Shown here piece after piece: positions 15,192 to 22,348 of a stretch of DNA of 26,660 nucleotides. Numbering within the stretch: position 1 is the stretch's first letter; every line of letters starts with the position of its first letter. Where the stretch lies: IMG/VR virus record IMGVR_UViG_3300035701_000238, positions 1 through 26,660 of that record; one strand, given 5' to 3'. The translations under genes and the position numbers were made by a program. A model generated the notes under the pieces. The model was not told the DNA's origin, ran no database searches, and saw only the letters and a list, made by a program, of their open reading frames with translations. The DNA comes from a virus.

Positions 15192-15383
15192 ATGGGACAT
15201 AAACCATACACACAGGAAGAAACAAAGCATCACGGGCAGAATGTAGTCAGGAATTACGATGGTGCTGGAAAGAACTTCAGGACAGACATCTGGGAAAAGA
15301 ACAGTGCTGGAAGCACCACCAAGGAAGGACATCGGGTAGTCATAGACGGAAAGACCTACGATCATTACGGTAAAAAGATCTAG
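15192..15383 (+). CDS. Small basic protein of the inverted-repeat unit, 63 aa
   Basis: AAGGAG precedes the ATG. The protein is rich in Lys, His, Gly and Tyr (HKPYTQEETKHHGQNVVRNY; ending IDGKTYDHYGKKI), with no membrane span or cysteine. Its codons are much richer in G and C at third positions than those of the flanking genes. It is the only gene inside the 14-bp inverted repeats. No family is recognised; a nucleic-acid-binding role is a guess from charge. Confidence 0.65.
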   Translation: MGHKPYTQEETKHHGQNVVRNYDGAGKNFRTDIWEKNSAGSTTKEGHRVVIDGKTYDHYGKKI

Positions 15384-15422
15384 GTGAACAAAGACCACAC
15401 CAGCTATAAAAAGGAGGATAAA

Positions 15423-15926
15423 ATGTCAACAAATGATGTTCCGGGAGCAGAACCAAGAAATCAAGATAAATTAGGTATAGGATGTTGGGCAGAAGCACAA
15501 GATGGTTCTTTACTTCTTGTGGAAGGGATAGATGATGAAAAAGTCATCTATTCTATTTTCAATATGGCTCCATCAAAATTAGATCCTCCTCAACCTGCTG
15601 TTGAATATCGTGATGCTATGCCCATCAAGGGATTTGAAAAACAGTTTTCCTATTCAAAAAGTAAGAAACCTTTAGGAGGACTTTGGACGTGGCATGATAA
15701 AACCCCCTTTCCGTGGGAAAGAATAATTAAGGAAGGAATGCCAGATGGGGTTCGTTATTCTTCAGTTGAAGATCAGTTAAATGCAGCAATGCAAGTAGTC
15801 AGAGCAAGAAAGTTGTTAGGCCAAGGTCTTCCTGTTGCTGCAAGACCATGGATGAATCAAGTTAAGGACAAGAGCAGTAAGATAATTGACAAGATTCAAA
15901 GGGCAATTTCAGAATTGAGAGCATAA
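15423..15926 (+). CDS. Hypothetical protein, 167 aa
   Basis: A GTG at 15384 opens the frame, but it lies before the right inverted repeat. ATG 15423 has AAAAAGGAGGATAAA directly upstream and is chosen. The N-terminal half is a small beta-rich domain (GIGCWAEAQDGSLLLVEGID, VIYSIF). LWTWHDKTPFPWERII is a striking aromatic segment, and the C-terminus is helical. The family is not recognised. Confidence 0.8.
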   Translation: MSTNDVPGAEPRNQDKLGIGCWAEAQDGSLLLVEGIDDEKVIYSIFNMAPSKLDPPQPAVEYRDAMPIKGFEKQFSYSKSKKPLGGLWTWHDKTPFPWERIIKEGMPDGVRYSSVEDQLNAAMQVVRARKLLGQGLPVAARPWMNQVKDKSSKIIDKIQRAISELRA

Positions 15927-15928
15927 AC

Positions 15929-16108
15929 ATGAACAAAATCTACCGATTTTTAATGTATTGGTTATGGTTTAAACTTTTATTGAAAAGTGATGAATTTCAC
16001 TGGAGACTAAATCTACGTGAGAAACATATGAATCCTACTGGTTGGAATAAATTGTTTCAATTAAGGGATTTAGCTCACCAATTTGATATGAATAAAGGTT
16101 GGAAATAA
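15929..16108 (+). CDS. Small basic protein, 59 aa
   Basis: This ORF fills the gap between its neighbours exactly: ATG two bases after the previous stop, and TAA followed at once by the next ATG. The N-terminus is aromatic and hydrophobic (IYRFLMYWLWFKLLL, residues 4-18) and could lie on a membrane. The rest is basic. No family is recognised and the Shine-Dalgarno is weak. Confidence 0.5.
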   Translation: MNKIYRFLMYWLWFKLLLKSDEFHWRLNLREKHMNPTGWNKLFQLRDLAHQFDMNKGWK

Positions 16109-16420
16109 ATGCAAGATATTCTTGATGGTGCTGAAACAAAAAGGACAGACCTTACCTGTACTGAATGTGGTAAAATGTTCATAGCTCAGTTAGATATGCA
16201 GATTGATGGGAATCATATTATTGAGTGTCCTCATTGTGGACATGAACATTGTCGGGTGGTAAAGAAGGGTAAGGTCACAGATGATAGGTGGGATTCTCGA
16301 GGCCAGAGAATTGATGTGGAGAAAAGACATGTATGGAAAGCGACTTTACTCCCAATGTCAACATCTACCGCTGCTGAATATATAAGACAGAAGTGGATTA
16401 ATTTTGGGGTAGGAGCATGA
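16109..16420 (+). CDS. Zinc-ribbon protein, 103 aa
   Basis: CTECGKMF and CPHCGHEHCR form a classic zinc ribbon (C-x2-C, about 20 residues, C-x2-C) in the first half. The second half is basic (KKGKVTDDRWDSRGQ) with a helical tail. Such small ribbons in phages bind nucleic acid or act in complexes. It overlaps the next gene by four bases. Confidence 0.78.
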   Translation: MQDILDGAETKRTDLTCTECGKMFIAQLDMQIDGNHIIECPHCGHEHCRVVKKGKVTDDRWDSRGQRIDVEKRHVWKATLLPMSTSTAAEYIRQKWINFGVGA

Positions 16421-17241
16421 GTGCGACTTCATCAATAGGTTGGGGAGGAACAGGAACAGCAACTTCAAATGCATATTATCAAACAAATACTGGAACAAAC
16501 TATACATGGACAACATCTACTGTAACAGTCCCATCTCCCTATAACCCACCTCAAAAATATGCACTTGCTCCTCGTTTAGATATTAGAACATATAAAGATA
16601 CAGATCCGTATGAGTCTGTTGCATCTGCTGAAGTTGTATGGGATTCATATAACTCAGAACTTAGTATAGACTCTGATATTGTTAAGAAAATAAGGGTTCA
16701 TAAGGGAATGTCTCTTGAAGTTAATGGAGTTCCCTTAAAATTTGGAAAACGAGGATTTCTTGAATTAGATAGGTCTATGGATAATTTAACCCAATATGCA
16801 GAATTAAAAATTAATGTAACAAAAGATTGTTATATTCAAGTTAATGATAGTGGGTATAAAATATTTGGTGATGATGGGAAGGTCAAATACAAAGGTTGTG
16901 AATCAAGAGAATTTAATGAGTTTATAAATGCAACTGATTTGATGGAAGAGTTTATCAGATTCCTTGGGAAGTATAATGTCAGACAAGATGAAGTGTTGCA
17001 AATTCCCGTGGAACTCTTCATAAATTGGTTAGTTATCAAAGCCTGTGAAAAGGATAGAGAAGAACCACCAGAAGGAGTACTAAGAATTGAACAACACCCA
17101 AAACTTTTGACTTATAAAAAGAATGTATATGGTAGATGCAAATTTTGTGGGAAATTTATTTCAAGAAAGAAAGTAAAGTATGATATAATGTTTTGTAGTG
17201 GAAAACACGTAGATCGATATTTAGAAGGGAGAGAAATATGA
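16417..17241 (+). CDS. Unknown protein with low-complexity start and zinc-binding end, 274 aa
   Basis: Residues 2-40 are Gly/Ser/Thr/Tyr low complexity (SIGWGGTGTATSNAYYQTNT). The middle is a beta-rich region (SLEVNGVPLKFGKRG, YIQVNDSGYKIFGDDGK) followed by helices. The C-terminus CKFCGKFISRKKVKYDIMFC, then SGKH, is a treble-clef-like zinc site. The family is not recognised. The stop overlaps a 25-codon ORF as ATGA. Confidence 0.78.
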   Translation: MSATSSIGWGGTGTATSNAYYQTNTGTNYTWTTSTVTVPSPYNPPQKYALAPRLDIRTYKDTDPYESVASAEVVWDSYNSELSIDSDIVKKIRVHKGMSLEVNGVPLKFGKRGFLELDRSMDNLTQYAELKINVTKDCYIQVNDSGYKIFGDDGKVKYKGCESREFNEFINATDLMEEFIRFLGKYNVRQDEVLQIPVELFINWLVIKACEKDREEPPEGVLRIEQHPKLLTYKKNVYGRCKFCGKFISRKKVKYDIMFCSGKHVDRYLEGREI

Positions 17242-17315
17242 GTTGGATGACTGTTTTCTTAATTTTACTAGTACTATTGTTAGTTGGAATTCAACAAGAT
17301 GTAGGGGGATTATAA
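17238..17315 (+). CDS. 25-residue membrane peptide
   Basis: The ATG overlaps the previous stop (ATGA), and the TAA overlaps the recombinase ATG (TAATG), so it bridges the two genes. The peptide is almost only a hydrophobic helix: VFLILLVLLLVGIQ. It may be a real membrane peptide or a translational-coupling leader for the recombinase. A 24-residue peptide of the same design exists at 19630. Confidence 0.45.
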   Translation: MSWMTVFLILLVLLLVGIQQDVGGL

Positions 17316-18415
17316 TGGAAGTGACAAGAAAGAAATTAGCGGAACAAATTGAAGAAGAAGCCACCACGAACGGAGGGGACGAAGTTGTTAGTGAAGGGCC
17401 TTTCGTCCCCTCCGGCTCAACCTTATTGAATCTTGCTTGTTCTGATTCAATTGAAGGGGCTTTTGCTCTTGGAGGCTTAGTAAACATTATAGGGGATAGT
17501 CAAGCAGGAAAGAGTCTTTTGGCTCTTTCCATTTTGGCGGAATGTTGTAGTAATCCAATATTTAAAGACTACAAACTTATCTACGATGATGTAGAAGAAG
17601 CAAATTCCTTTGATATGGAGAATTTATTTGGGAATAAGTTGGTAGACAGATTGGAAGCTCCATTATATGTGGATGATCTTCCTGTGTATAGTAATACTAT
17701 TCAAGATTTTCATATGCATATAAATAGATTGGTAAAAGAAGGAGCCCCTTTTATTTATATATTGGATTCATTTGATGCTCTAACATCCGATGAAGAAATA
17801 AGTCATGTTGAAGGGAGGTTGGATGCTAGGGAAAAGGGAAAAGAAGCAAAAGGTAGTTATGGAATGGATAAGCCAAAGGCCATGAGTCAAATGCTTAGAA
17901 TGGTTAAAGGTAGTGTGAAAAGAACTAAATCCTTTGTGGGAATTATCTCACAAACAAGAGATGATATAAATCCCATGACTTTTACTAAGAAAACAAGATC
18001 AGGAGGAAATGCTCTAAGGTTTTATTCCTGGCATGAGATGTGGTTGGCTATTTCAGGAAAGATAAAAGGTAAAAGAGATATTCCTATTGGTGTGAACACA
18101 AAGATTAAAGTTAGTAAAAATAAGATAACTGGAAAACTCAGGGAAGTAGAATTCCCTATCTATTATTCACTAGGTATTTCAGATACTGAGTCTTGTATTA
18201 ACTGGTTGGTGGAGTATAAGTTTTGGGGGAAGTCTGGAGCATATATTGCTCCTCAAGATTGGGAAACATTGAGTAAAGATAAGTTTTACTTGAGGGATCT
18301 TATTAAGGAAATTGAAGATAATAATTTGGAAAAGTCATTAGCAAACCATGTCGGAATGAAATGGAAAGAAGTTGAAGATGAATTGAAGTTAGAAAGGAAG
18401 AAGAGATATGAATAA
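17315..18415 (+). CDS. RecA/UvsX-like recombinase
   Basis: Although the frame opens at ATG 17243, the ATG at 17315 has AGGGGG and TAATG coupling and gives 366 residues. The ATPase core shows Walker A GDSQAGKS (60-67), an acidic YDDVEEA, Walker B FIYILDSFDAL, and GIISQTRDDI, as in RecA/UvsX. The protein would catalyse strand exchange in recombination-dependent replication. The C-terminal part is not RecA-like and resembles phage forms. A perfect GC-rich hairpin lies inside codons 19-33. The gene overlaps a YopX-like gene by eight bases. Confidence 0.87.
   Translation: MEVTRKKLAEQIEEEATTNGGDEVVSEGPFVPSGSTLLNLACSDSIEGAFALGGLVNIIGDSQAGKSLLALSILAECCSNPIFKDYKLIYDDVEEANSFDMENLFGNKLVDRLEAPLYVDDLPVYSNTIQDFHMHINRLVKEGAPFIYILDSFDALTSDEEISHVEGRLDAREKGKEAKGSYGMDKPKAMSQMLRMVKGSVKRTKSFVGIISQTRDDINPMTFTKKTRSGGNALRFYSWHEMWLAISGKIKGKRDIPIGVNTKIKVSKNKITGKLREVEFPIYYSLGISDTESCINWLVEYKFWGKSGAYIAPQDWETLSKDKFYLRDLIKEIEDNNLEKSLANHVGMKWKEVEDELKLERKKRYE
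17371..17414 (+). other. Perfect 13-bp GC-rich hairpin inside the recombinase gene
   Basis: CGGAGGGGACGAA (17371-17383) is the exact reverse complement of TTCGTCCCCTCCG (17402-17414), with an 18-base loop. It starts 57 bases after the start codon. It is the most GC-rich stretch in this neighbourhood. No U-run follows. The encoded peptide is a loop before the ATPase core. Confidence 0.85.
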
Positions 18416-18860
18416 CAATGAGTATAATATACTTCTTGACAAACGAATAACCAAATACAGAGTTTGGGATAAAGAGAATCATAAAATGATCTACCCAGAT
18501 GGTATGTATGGGGAAGATATGGAAATAGGCACTGAAATTATTTCACTTAAAGTTGCAGGGGAGATGAATGGTTGTTCTGATGAATTTCAAGAACAATATG
18601 AACTTATGGAATTCACAGGTCTTTATGATTCGGATGATAAGGAAGTATATGAAGGAGATATTTTACTATTCACAGATTATAATAAATATGGATCAATTTA
18701 TTGGGATCAAGGGGATTTGGGCAATCCCGAGGCCAAATTTAGTGTTAGAGAAATTGGTGCTAATATTATGGATAGAAAGTGGTTATGTTGGCGATACAAA
18801 ATTGTTGGGAATGTGTTTGAAACAGAATCAGTTACAACACATGAAGAAATACAAATTTGA
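18408..18860 (+). CDS. YopX-family protein, 150 aa
   Basis: The pattern is YopX: KYRVWDKENHKMIYPD near the N-terminus, then ELMEFTGLYDSDDKEVYEGD, and a final WRYKIVGNVFET. This small beta-rich phage and plasmid family is widespread and has no settled function. It overlaps the recombinase by eight bases. Confidence 0.9.
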   Translation: MNNNEYNILLDKRITKYRVWDKENHKMIYPDGMYGEDMEIGTEIISLKVAGEMNGCSDEFQEQYELMEFTGLYDSDDKEVYEGDILLFTDYNKYGSIYWDQGDLGNPEAKFSVREIGANIMDRKWLCWRYKIVGNVFETESVTTHEEIQI

Positions 18861-18873
18861 AAAGGGGAAAGAA

Positions 18874-19365
18874 ATGGACACTGGAGAAAAGATAATACGA
18901 TATTTAGTACAGAATCAAGGAATAGCGAAATCTACTATTCAGATTCAAGATGAAATGGATAATTATACACAAACAGTTTCTAATGCTTTAGGAAAAATTA
19001 TGAGTTTTCCTCTTGTCCGTGTTTATTTTCGTAAAAGAAAATTATGCAAAAATGGAGAATCGTATGAATTTATAGGGAATTCCTACGATATGGATCAAAT
19101 AATTGAACAGTTCAATAAAGACAATAAAGGTAGAAAAGACTCGGATAAAGAGAGGAGAATAAAAAAGTATAAAGAGAAAGGTATTTTTACTGATGAAAAG
19201 AAGATTGAGACAATATATAAACAAGAGTACACAAAATTTGGAGCTAATGTTCCTAAAGAAGTTCATAGAGCATTTAAAGCAAATGTTGCTTTGAAAGGAA
19301 GAACAATAAATGAGGTTATATCTTCTTTACTCATTAAATATAACAAGGGAGAAATAAATGACTAA
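18874..19365 (+). CDS. Probable DNA-binding protein (wHTH-like plus RHH-like), 163 aa
   Basis: The frame is open from 18568, but that part overlaps the YopX gene; ATG 18874 has AAAGGGGAAA and is chosen. Residues 1-60 look like a winged-helix (IIRYLVQNQGIAKSTIQIQD, a recognition-like helix, then a basic strand pair). A charged linker follows. The C-terminal FGANVPKEVHRAFKANVALK then GRTINEVISSLL resembles a ribbon-helix-helix domain. It is probably a transcription regulator or DNA-organising protein. The stop overlaps the next gene. Confidence 0.65.
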   Translation: MDTGEKIIRYLVQNQGIAKSTIQIQDEMDNYTQTVSNALGKIMSFPLVRVYFRKRKLCKNGESYEFIGNSYDMDQIIEQFNKDNKGRKDSDKERRIKKYKEKGIFTDEKKIETIYKQEYTKFGANVPKEVHRAFKANVALKGRTINEVISSLLIKYNKGEIND

Positions 19366-19633
19366 TACACAAGAACAAATCTCAATTATTTGTGATGGAA
19401 TAAAACAAATGCTTATTGCTAAGAATGAAGACTATGGAAATAGTTTCCAAGACCCCATTCATGTTTTTTCTAGTGCTGGAAATGATGAGCAACTACGTGT
19501 GCGAATTGATGATAAAATTAAAAGACTTCAATCAATTACTCAATCAGGAAGTGCAATTAATTTTGAATCAGTTAAAGACACAGTACAGGATTTAGTTGGT
19601 TATTTAATTTTATGGTTGGTAAAGCATCCATGA
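19358..19633 (+). CDS. Nmad1/DUF1599-like protein
   Basis: KNEDYGNSF (22-30), RVRIDDKIKRL and ESVKDTVQDLVGYLILWL are the three conserved helical blocks of the DUF1599 family, also named nucleotide modification associated domain 1. The acidic helices recall all-alpha NTP pyrophosphohydrolases of the MazG type, but that link is only by appearance. Family members occur in phages next to thymidylate synthase or base-modification genes. In this genome the PurA/PurZ-like gene is an obvious possible partner. At 91 residues it is one domain only. Confidence 0.75.
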   Translation: MTNTQEQISIICDGIKQMLIAKNEDYGNSFQDPIHVFSSAGNDEQLRVRIDDKIKRLQSITQSGSAINFESVKDTVQDLVGYLILWLVKHP

Positions 19634-19704
19634 CGATTCTTCTTTTGCTTGTGATAATTGTAATCCTTCTTGATATTGATGATGAAATAAGGAAGAAAAC
19701 ATGA
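19630..19704 (+). CDS. 24-residue membrane peptide
   Basis: ATGA overlaps join it to the genes on both sides. The peptide is ILLLLVIIVILLD followed by an acidic-basic tail (IDDEIRKKT). Like the 25-residue peptide at 17238, it is a bare hydrophobic helix fitted exactly between genes. Confidence 0.42.
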   Translation: MTILLLLVIIVILLDIDDEIRKKT

Positions 19705-19832
19705 ATGATTACATAAACATATATTCAATTCCAATACTCATAGATGACATTGAACAAGTTGTGACTTTTGCTGTTTATGTGGATACTATTTTAATAAAAA
19801 CACTTACGAAATCATTTGAGGATATTCGATGA
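19701..19832 (+). CDS. Small protein, 43 aa
   Basis: It is linked to both neighbours by ATGA overlaps and fills the gap before the exonuclease gene exactly. It is beta-prone and acidic (YSIPILIDDIEQVVTFAVYV). No family is recognised and the Shine-Dalgarno is GGAAGAAA. Confidence 0.5.
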   Translation: MNDYINIYSIPILIDDIEQVVTFAVYVDTILIKTLTKSFEDIR

Positions 19833-20716
19833 AATTAATTCTGGATGTGAGCAATCTCTTGTATATCTCTTATTTTACTACAGGACAACTAGAGTACGAA
19901 GGGCATCCCACAGGAATCCTTTTCGGATTTCTCAATAAACTCAAAAAGATAGTAAAGGAGACTTCCCCTGAATCCATTCTCTTTTGTTGGGATTCAAGGA
20001 AGTCATTCAGGAAAGTAATATTTCCTGAATATAAAGCAAAACGACATCAAGAGAAAACACCAGAAGAGTTGGAAGATCTTTCTCAAGCATTCAAACAATT
20101 CAACGAAATTAGAGAGAAAGTTCTTCCGACTCTCGGATTCAACAACAGTTTTAGAATGACAGGATATGAAGCGGATGATCTAATTGCTACTATTTGTATG
20201 AGGAAACCAGAAGATTATATTATTGTTTCCTCAGATCAAGATTTGTATCAATTAGTTACAAAGACATATCATTATGAAATAAAGATGTATCACCCATCCA
20301 CAGGAAAGATAATGGATGCCAATGCCTTCCATTTAGTATATGGTATTCAGCCTGAACAGTGGGCAATGGCGAAAGCAATAGGTGGGTGTGATAGTGATGG
20401 TGTTCCAGGAATTGAAGGTGTGGCTGATCCTGCTAAGTCAAATAATTCAGGAGCGATAAGATACTTAAAAGGAACTCTTGATCACGGGAAAATTTATGAT
20501 AAAATAATAAGTGTTGAAGGGTTAAAATTAATTAATAGGAATTATAGATTAGTTAGTTTGCCATTTGAAGGTGATATAGATTTGGAATACAAAGAGGACA
20601 ATTTAACATATAGTGGGTTTAAAAAGATTTTTTCTCATTATGGATTTGAATCAATGAGAGCACAGAGTTGGGGAGATTTACTACCAATTAAATGGGATGG
20701 AGGAAGTGATGAATAA
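19829..20716 (+). CDS. 5'-3' exonuclease / flap endonuclease
   Basis: The acidic residues of the FEN superfamily are in order: LILDVSN (D6), FCWDSRKSFRK then PEYKAKR (arch region), TGYEADDLIA, SSDQDLYQLV, and GCDSDGVPGIEG, the helix-3-turn-helix DNA grip. It would remove RNA primers and flaps, the job done by the N-terminal domain of bacterial Pol I or phage T5 D15. The length (295 aa) is normal for stand-alone phage enzymes. The start overlaps the preceding tiny gene as ATGA. Confidence 0.93.
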   Translation: MKLILDVSNLLYISYFTTGQLEYEGHPTGILFGFLNKLKKIVKETSPESILFCWDSRKSFRKVIFPEYKAKRHQEKTPEELEDLSQAFKQFNEIREKVLPTLGFNNSFRMTGYEADDLIATICMRKPEDYIIVSSDQDLYQLVTKTYHYEIKMYHPSTGKIMDANAFHLVYGIQPEQWAMAKAIGGCDSDGVPGIEGVADPAKSNNSGAIRYLKGTLDHGKIYDKIISVEGLKLINRNYRLVSLPFEGDIDLEYKEDNLTYSGFKKIFSHYGFESMRAQSWGDLLPIKWDGGSDE

Positions 20717-21005
20717 AAAAAGTGGAATAATAAGAAAAGATGAGGAAAGAGGAACAATAAGAAAAGGGGAATACCATCCTTCCGCAGATACTGCGATGGC
20801 CTATATCAGATCTATACCATTGTCTGAATTATATACATGGTTGGAGGCATTCTCCAGTTGTGCTATAGAAGATAACCGACTTGGTGAAATATGCGCAGAA
20901 ACATTAAATAGAGTAATAAAAGGAGAACCTATAAGTGATCGTTATTTGTTAGGTCTTGCTTTCTTTATACTACATACCAATGTAAATAATAAGGAGAAAA
21001 TATGA
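20709..21005 (+). CDS. Hypothetical protein, 98 aa
   Basis: An ATG at 20697 is in frame, but GGAGG at 20699-20703 is correctly placed only for the ATG at 20709. The protein is mostly helical (AMAYIRSIPLSELYTWLEAF; SDRYLLGLAFFIL). No motif is recognised. It overlaps both neighbours and lies in the same run of coupled genes. Confidence 0.7.
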   Translation: MNKKSGIIRKDEERGTIRKGEYHPSADTAMAYIRSIPLSELYTWLEAFSSCAIEDNRLGEICAETLNRVIKGEPISDRYLLGLAFFILHTNVNNKEKI

Positions 21006-21415
21006 ATAAGGCAAGAGGAATGAATACAGAAGATGTTCAGAAAATTATAGAAGCAGCACAATCAGGTAATATTGAGTTTATTGGTTATTGTTATGACTGT
21101 AAAAAAGAAACAAGTCTTATAATTGAAATAACGGATTATGATACTTGGGAATACAAGATTAGTGGAGGAGCAATATACATAACTGAGGAACCCTACATTA
21201 GGGATGAAATAGGACAACCACCATTGTTAAATATAGGCCTTCAATTTAAATGTGAAGAATGTTTTGAAAAAGACCCTATACTTCATGACATAGAATGTGA
21301 AGTATACTCAAGGTGTGTTGGATACCTCAGGCCAGTCTCTCAGTGGAATGAGGGAAAGAAGGAAGAGTTTAAAGATCGAAAAGGATATATAGTTGAAGAG
21401 AAGGAGGAAGGATGA
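21002..21415 (+). CDS. Small protein with NrdD-type glycyl-radical tail
   Basis: AAGGAGAAAAT precedes the ATG. The last 40 residues match the C-terminus of anaerobic ribonucleoside-triphosphate reductase: VYSRCVGYLRPVSQWNEGKK then EEFKDRKGY. This contains R104-C-V-G107-Y108, where the glycyl radical forms in NrdD. Cysteines C30, C33, C84 and C87, plus C99, could make the zinc site that precedes this motif. The large catalytic barrel is absent, because the protein has only 137 residues. It may be a stand-alone radical domain, like GrcA/YfiD for pyruvate formate-lyase, or a zinc protein derived from NrdD. Confidence 0.75.
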   Translation: MNKARGMNTEDVQKIIEAAQSGNIEFIGYCYDCKKETSLIIEITDYDTWEYKISGGAIYITEEPYIRDEIGQPPLLNIGLQFKCEECFEKDPILHDIECEVYSRCVGYLRPVSQWNEGKKEEFKDRKGYIVEEKEEG

Positions 21416-21708
21416 TTATGAATAATGAAGGAGCAATGGGTATGAGTAGTGATGCTGCAAAAAGGGAATTAACTATTCCGGTGTCTCTTAACACTATACG
21501 AAAGAATCTTGAAATCCTAAAGGAGAGGATTGCTGCATTACAAAATAGACTTATTCCTATTAGTAGGGCGATCATACCATCAGAAAAGGTTACAAAAAAC
21601 AAGGAAGCTGCTTCTGTTCAACTTACTTCTGAATTGATGGGTATAAGTGATCAGGTAAGAAGTGCTTCCAATGTTATTGGGGACATCATAGATAGCCTGG
21701 AAATTTAA
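21412..21708 (+). CDS. Hypothetical helical protein, 98 aa
   Basis: The ATG at 21412 overlaps the previous stop, and GGAGGAAGG lies just upstream; 21418 is an alternative start. The protein is helical with a coiled-coil-like middle (IRKNLEILKERIAALQNRLI) and no cysteines. The family is not recognised. Confidence 0.7.
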   Translation: MIMNNEGAMGMSSDAAKRELTIPVSLNTIRKNLEILKERIAALQNRLIPISRAIIPSEKVTKNKEAASVQLTSELMGISDQVRSASNVIGDIIDSLEI

Positions 21709-21717
21709 GGAGGGAGT

Positions 21718-21849
21718 ATGGGTCAATATAATGAATTAATGAGTATTTGTATGGAAATAGTTGATACAGATTTTAACGATCAGATAGCTTTAAAAAATCT
21801 TATCGGTGAACTTAGAAAATTATTGTATGGAGAAGAGGAGGAAAAATGA
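21718..21849 (+). CDS. Small acidic helical protein, 43 aa
   Basis: AAGGAGGGAGT sits directly before the ATG and the stop overlaps the next ATG. It is an acidic two-helix peptide ending LYGEEEEK. The ribosome binding site and exact fit make it credible; the function is unknown. Confidence 0.6.
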   Translation: MGQYNELMSICMEIVDTDFNDQIALKNLIGELRKLLYGEEEEK

Positions 21850-22163
21850 AGAAGAAAGAAAAGGAAAAGGATTATACTGACGTTATTATTGATGTGGAAC
21901 CTGAAGTTTACAAAACACTAGTAGAAGAAGCAAAAAGATTAAATATCTCTTTTAACCAGCTTTGTATTAATATCCTTGAAGACAAAATAAAACAAGAACA
22001 AGAAAAGAGGAAAAGACAAGAACAAGACAAAAGAGAAAAAGAGGAAGTAATCATTATTGTGTCTACAGCAGATGGAGTACAACGATTCAATGGATCTGGT
22101 GATTTTGAATTGTTGTTTGGTAATTCAAAATATGAGATAGTTATCAACGGAAAACGAAAATGA
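21846..22163 (+). CDS. Ribbon-helix-helix-like protein with coiled coil, 105 aa
   Basis: Residues about 9-48 have the pattern of a ribbon-helix-helix DNA-binding domain: a short strand DVIIDVEP, then EVYKTLVEEAKRL and SFNQLCINILEDKI. A highly charged coil follows (many Lys, Gln, Arg and Glu). The C-terminal 35 residues are a beta-rich module (VIIIVSTADG, FELLFGNSKYEIVI). It is probably a small repressor or regulator; there is no toxin partner beside it. Confidence 0.65.
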   Translation: MKKKEKEKDYTDVIIDVEPEVYKTLVEEAKRLNISFNQLCINILEDKIKQEQEKRKRQEQDKREKEEVIIIVSTADGVQRFNGSGDFELLFGNSKYEIVINGKRK

Positions 22164-22348
22164 TCAAGGAAGGGTATAAGTATGCTCAACAGTATGACAA
22201 ACATCTTAATCAGTTGCTTGGGCAATTTCCTATTACTAAGGAAAATGCTCATGACTGGTTGGATTTTTGTCGCCAGATAAAAACATCAGTAATATTAATC
22301 GAACATAAAGCAATAAAGGAGCTAAAGAATGAAACAAGATCATTATGA
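22160..22348 (+). CDS. Hypothetical protein, 62 aa
   Basis: It overlaps the previous gene as ATGA and the next by 20 bases. The protein is helical and neutral to basic (YDKHLNQLLGQFPITKENAH). No motif is recognised. Confidence 0.62.
   Translation: MIKEGYKYAQQYDKHLNQLLGQFPITKENAHDWLDFCRQIKTSVILIEHKAIKELKNETRSL

Larger units (their letters stand above)
15087..15405. other. Unit bounded by perfect 14-bp inverted repeats
   Basis: AGCTGGTGTGGTCT at 15087-15100 recurs as its exact reverse complement at 15392-15405, enclosing 291 bases. The inside is clearly richer in G and C than both neighbours and carries a complete 63-codon gene with its own Shine-Dalgarno. ATAA lies just outside each end region (15082-15085, one base off the left repeat, and 15406-15409, touching the right one), an imperfect hint of target duplication. 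No transposase is encoded. It could be a non-autonomous mobile cassette or a transcript folded by a long-range stem. Confidence 0.6.
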
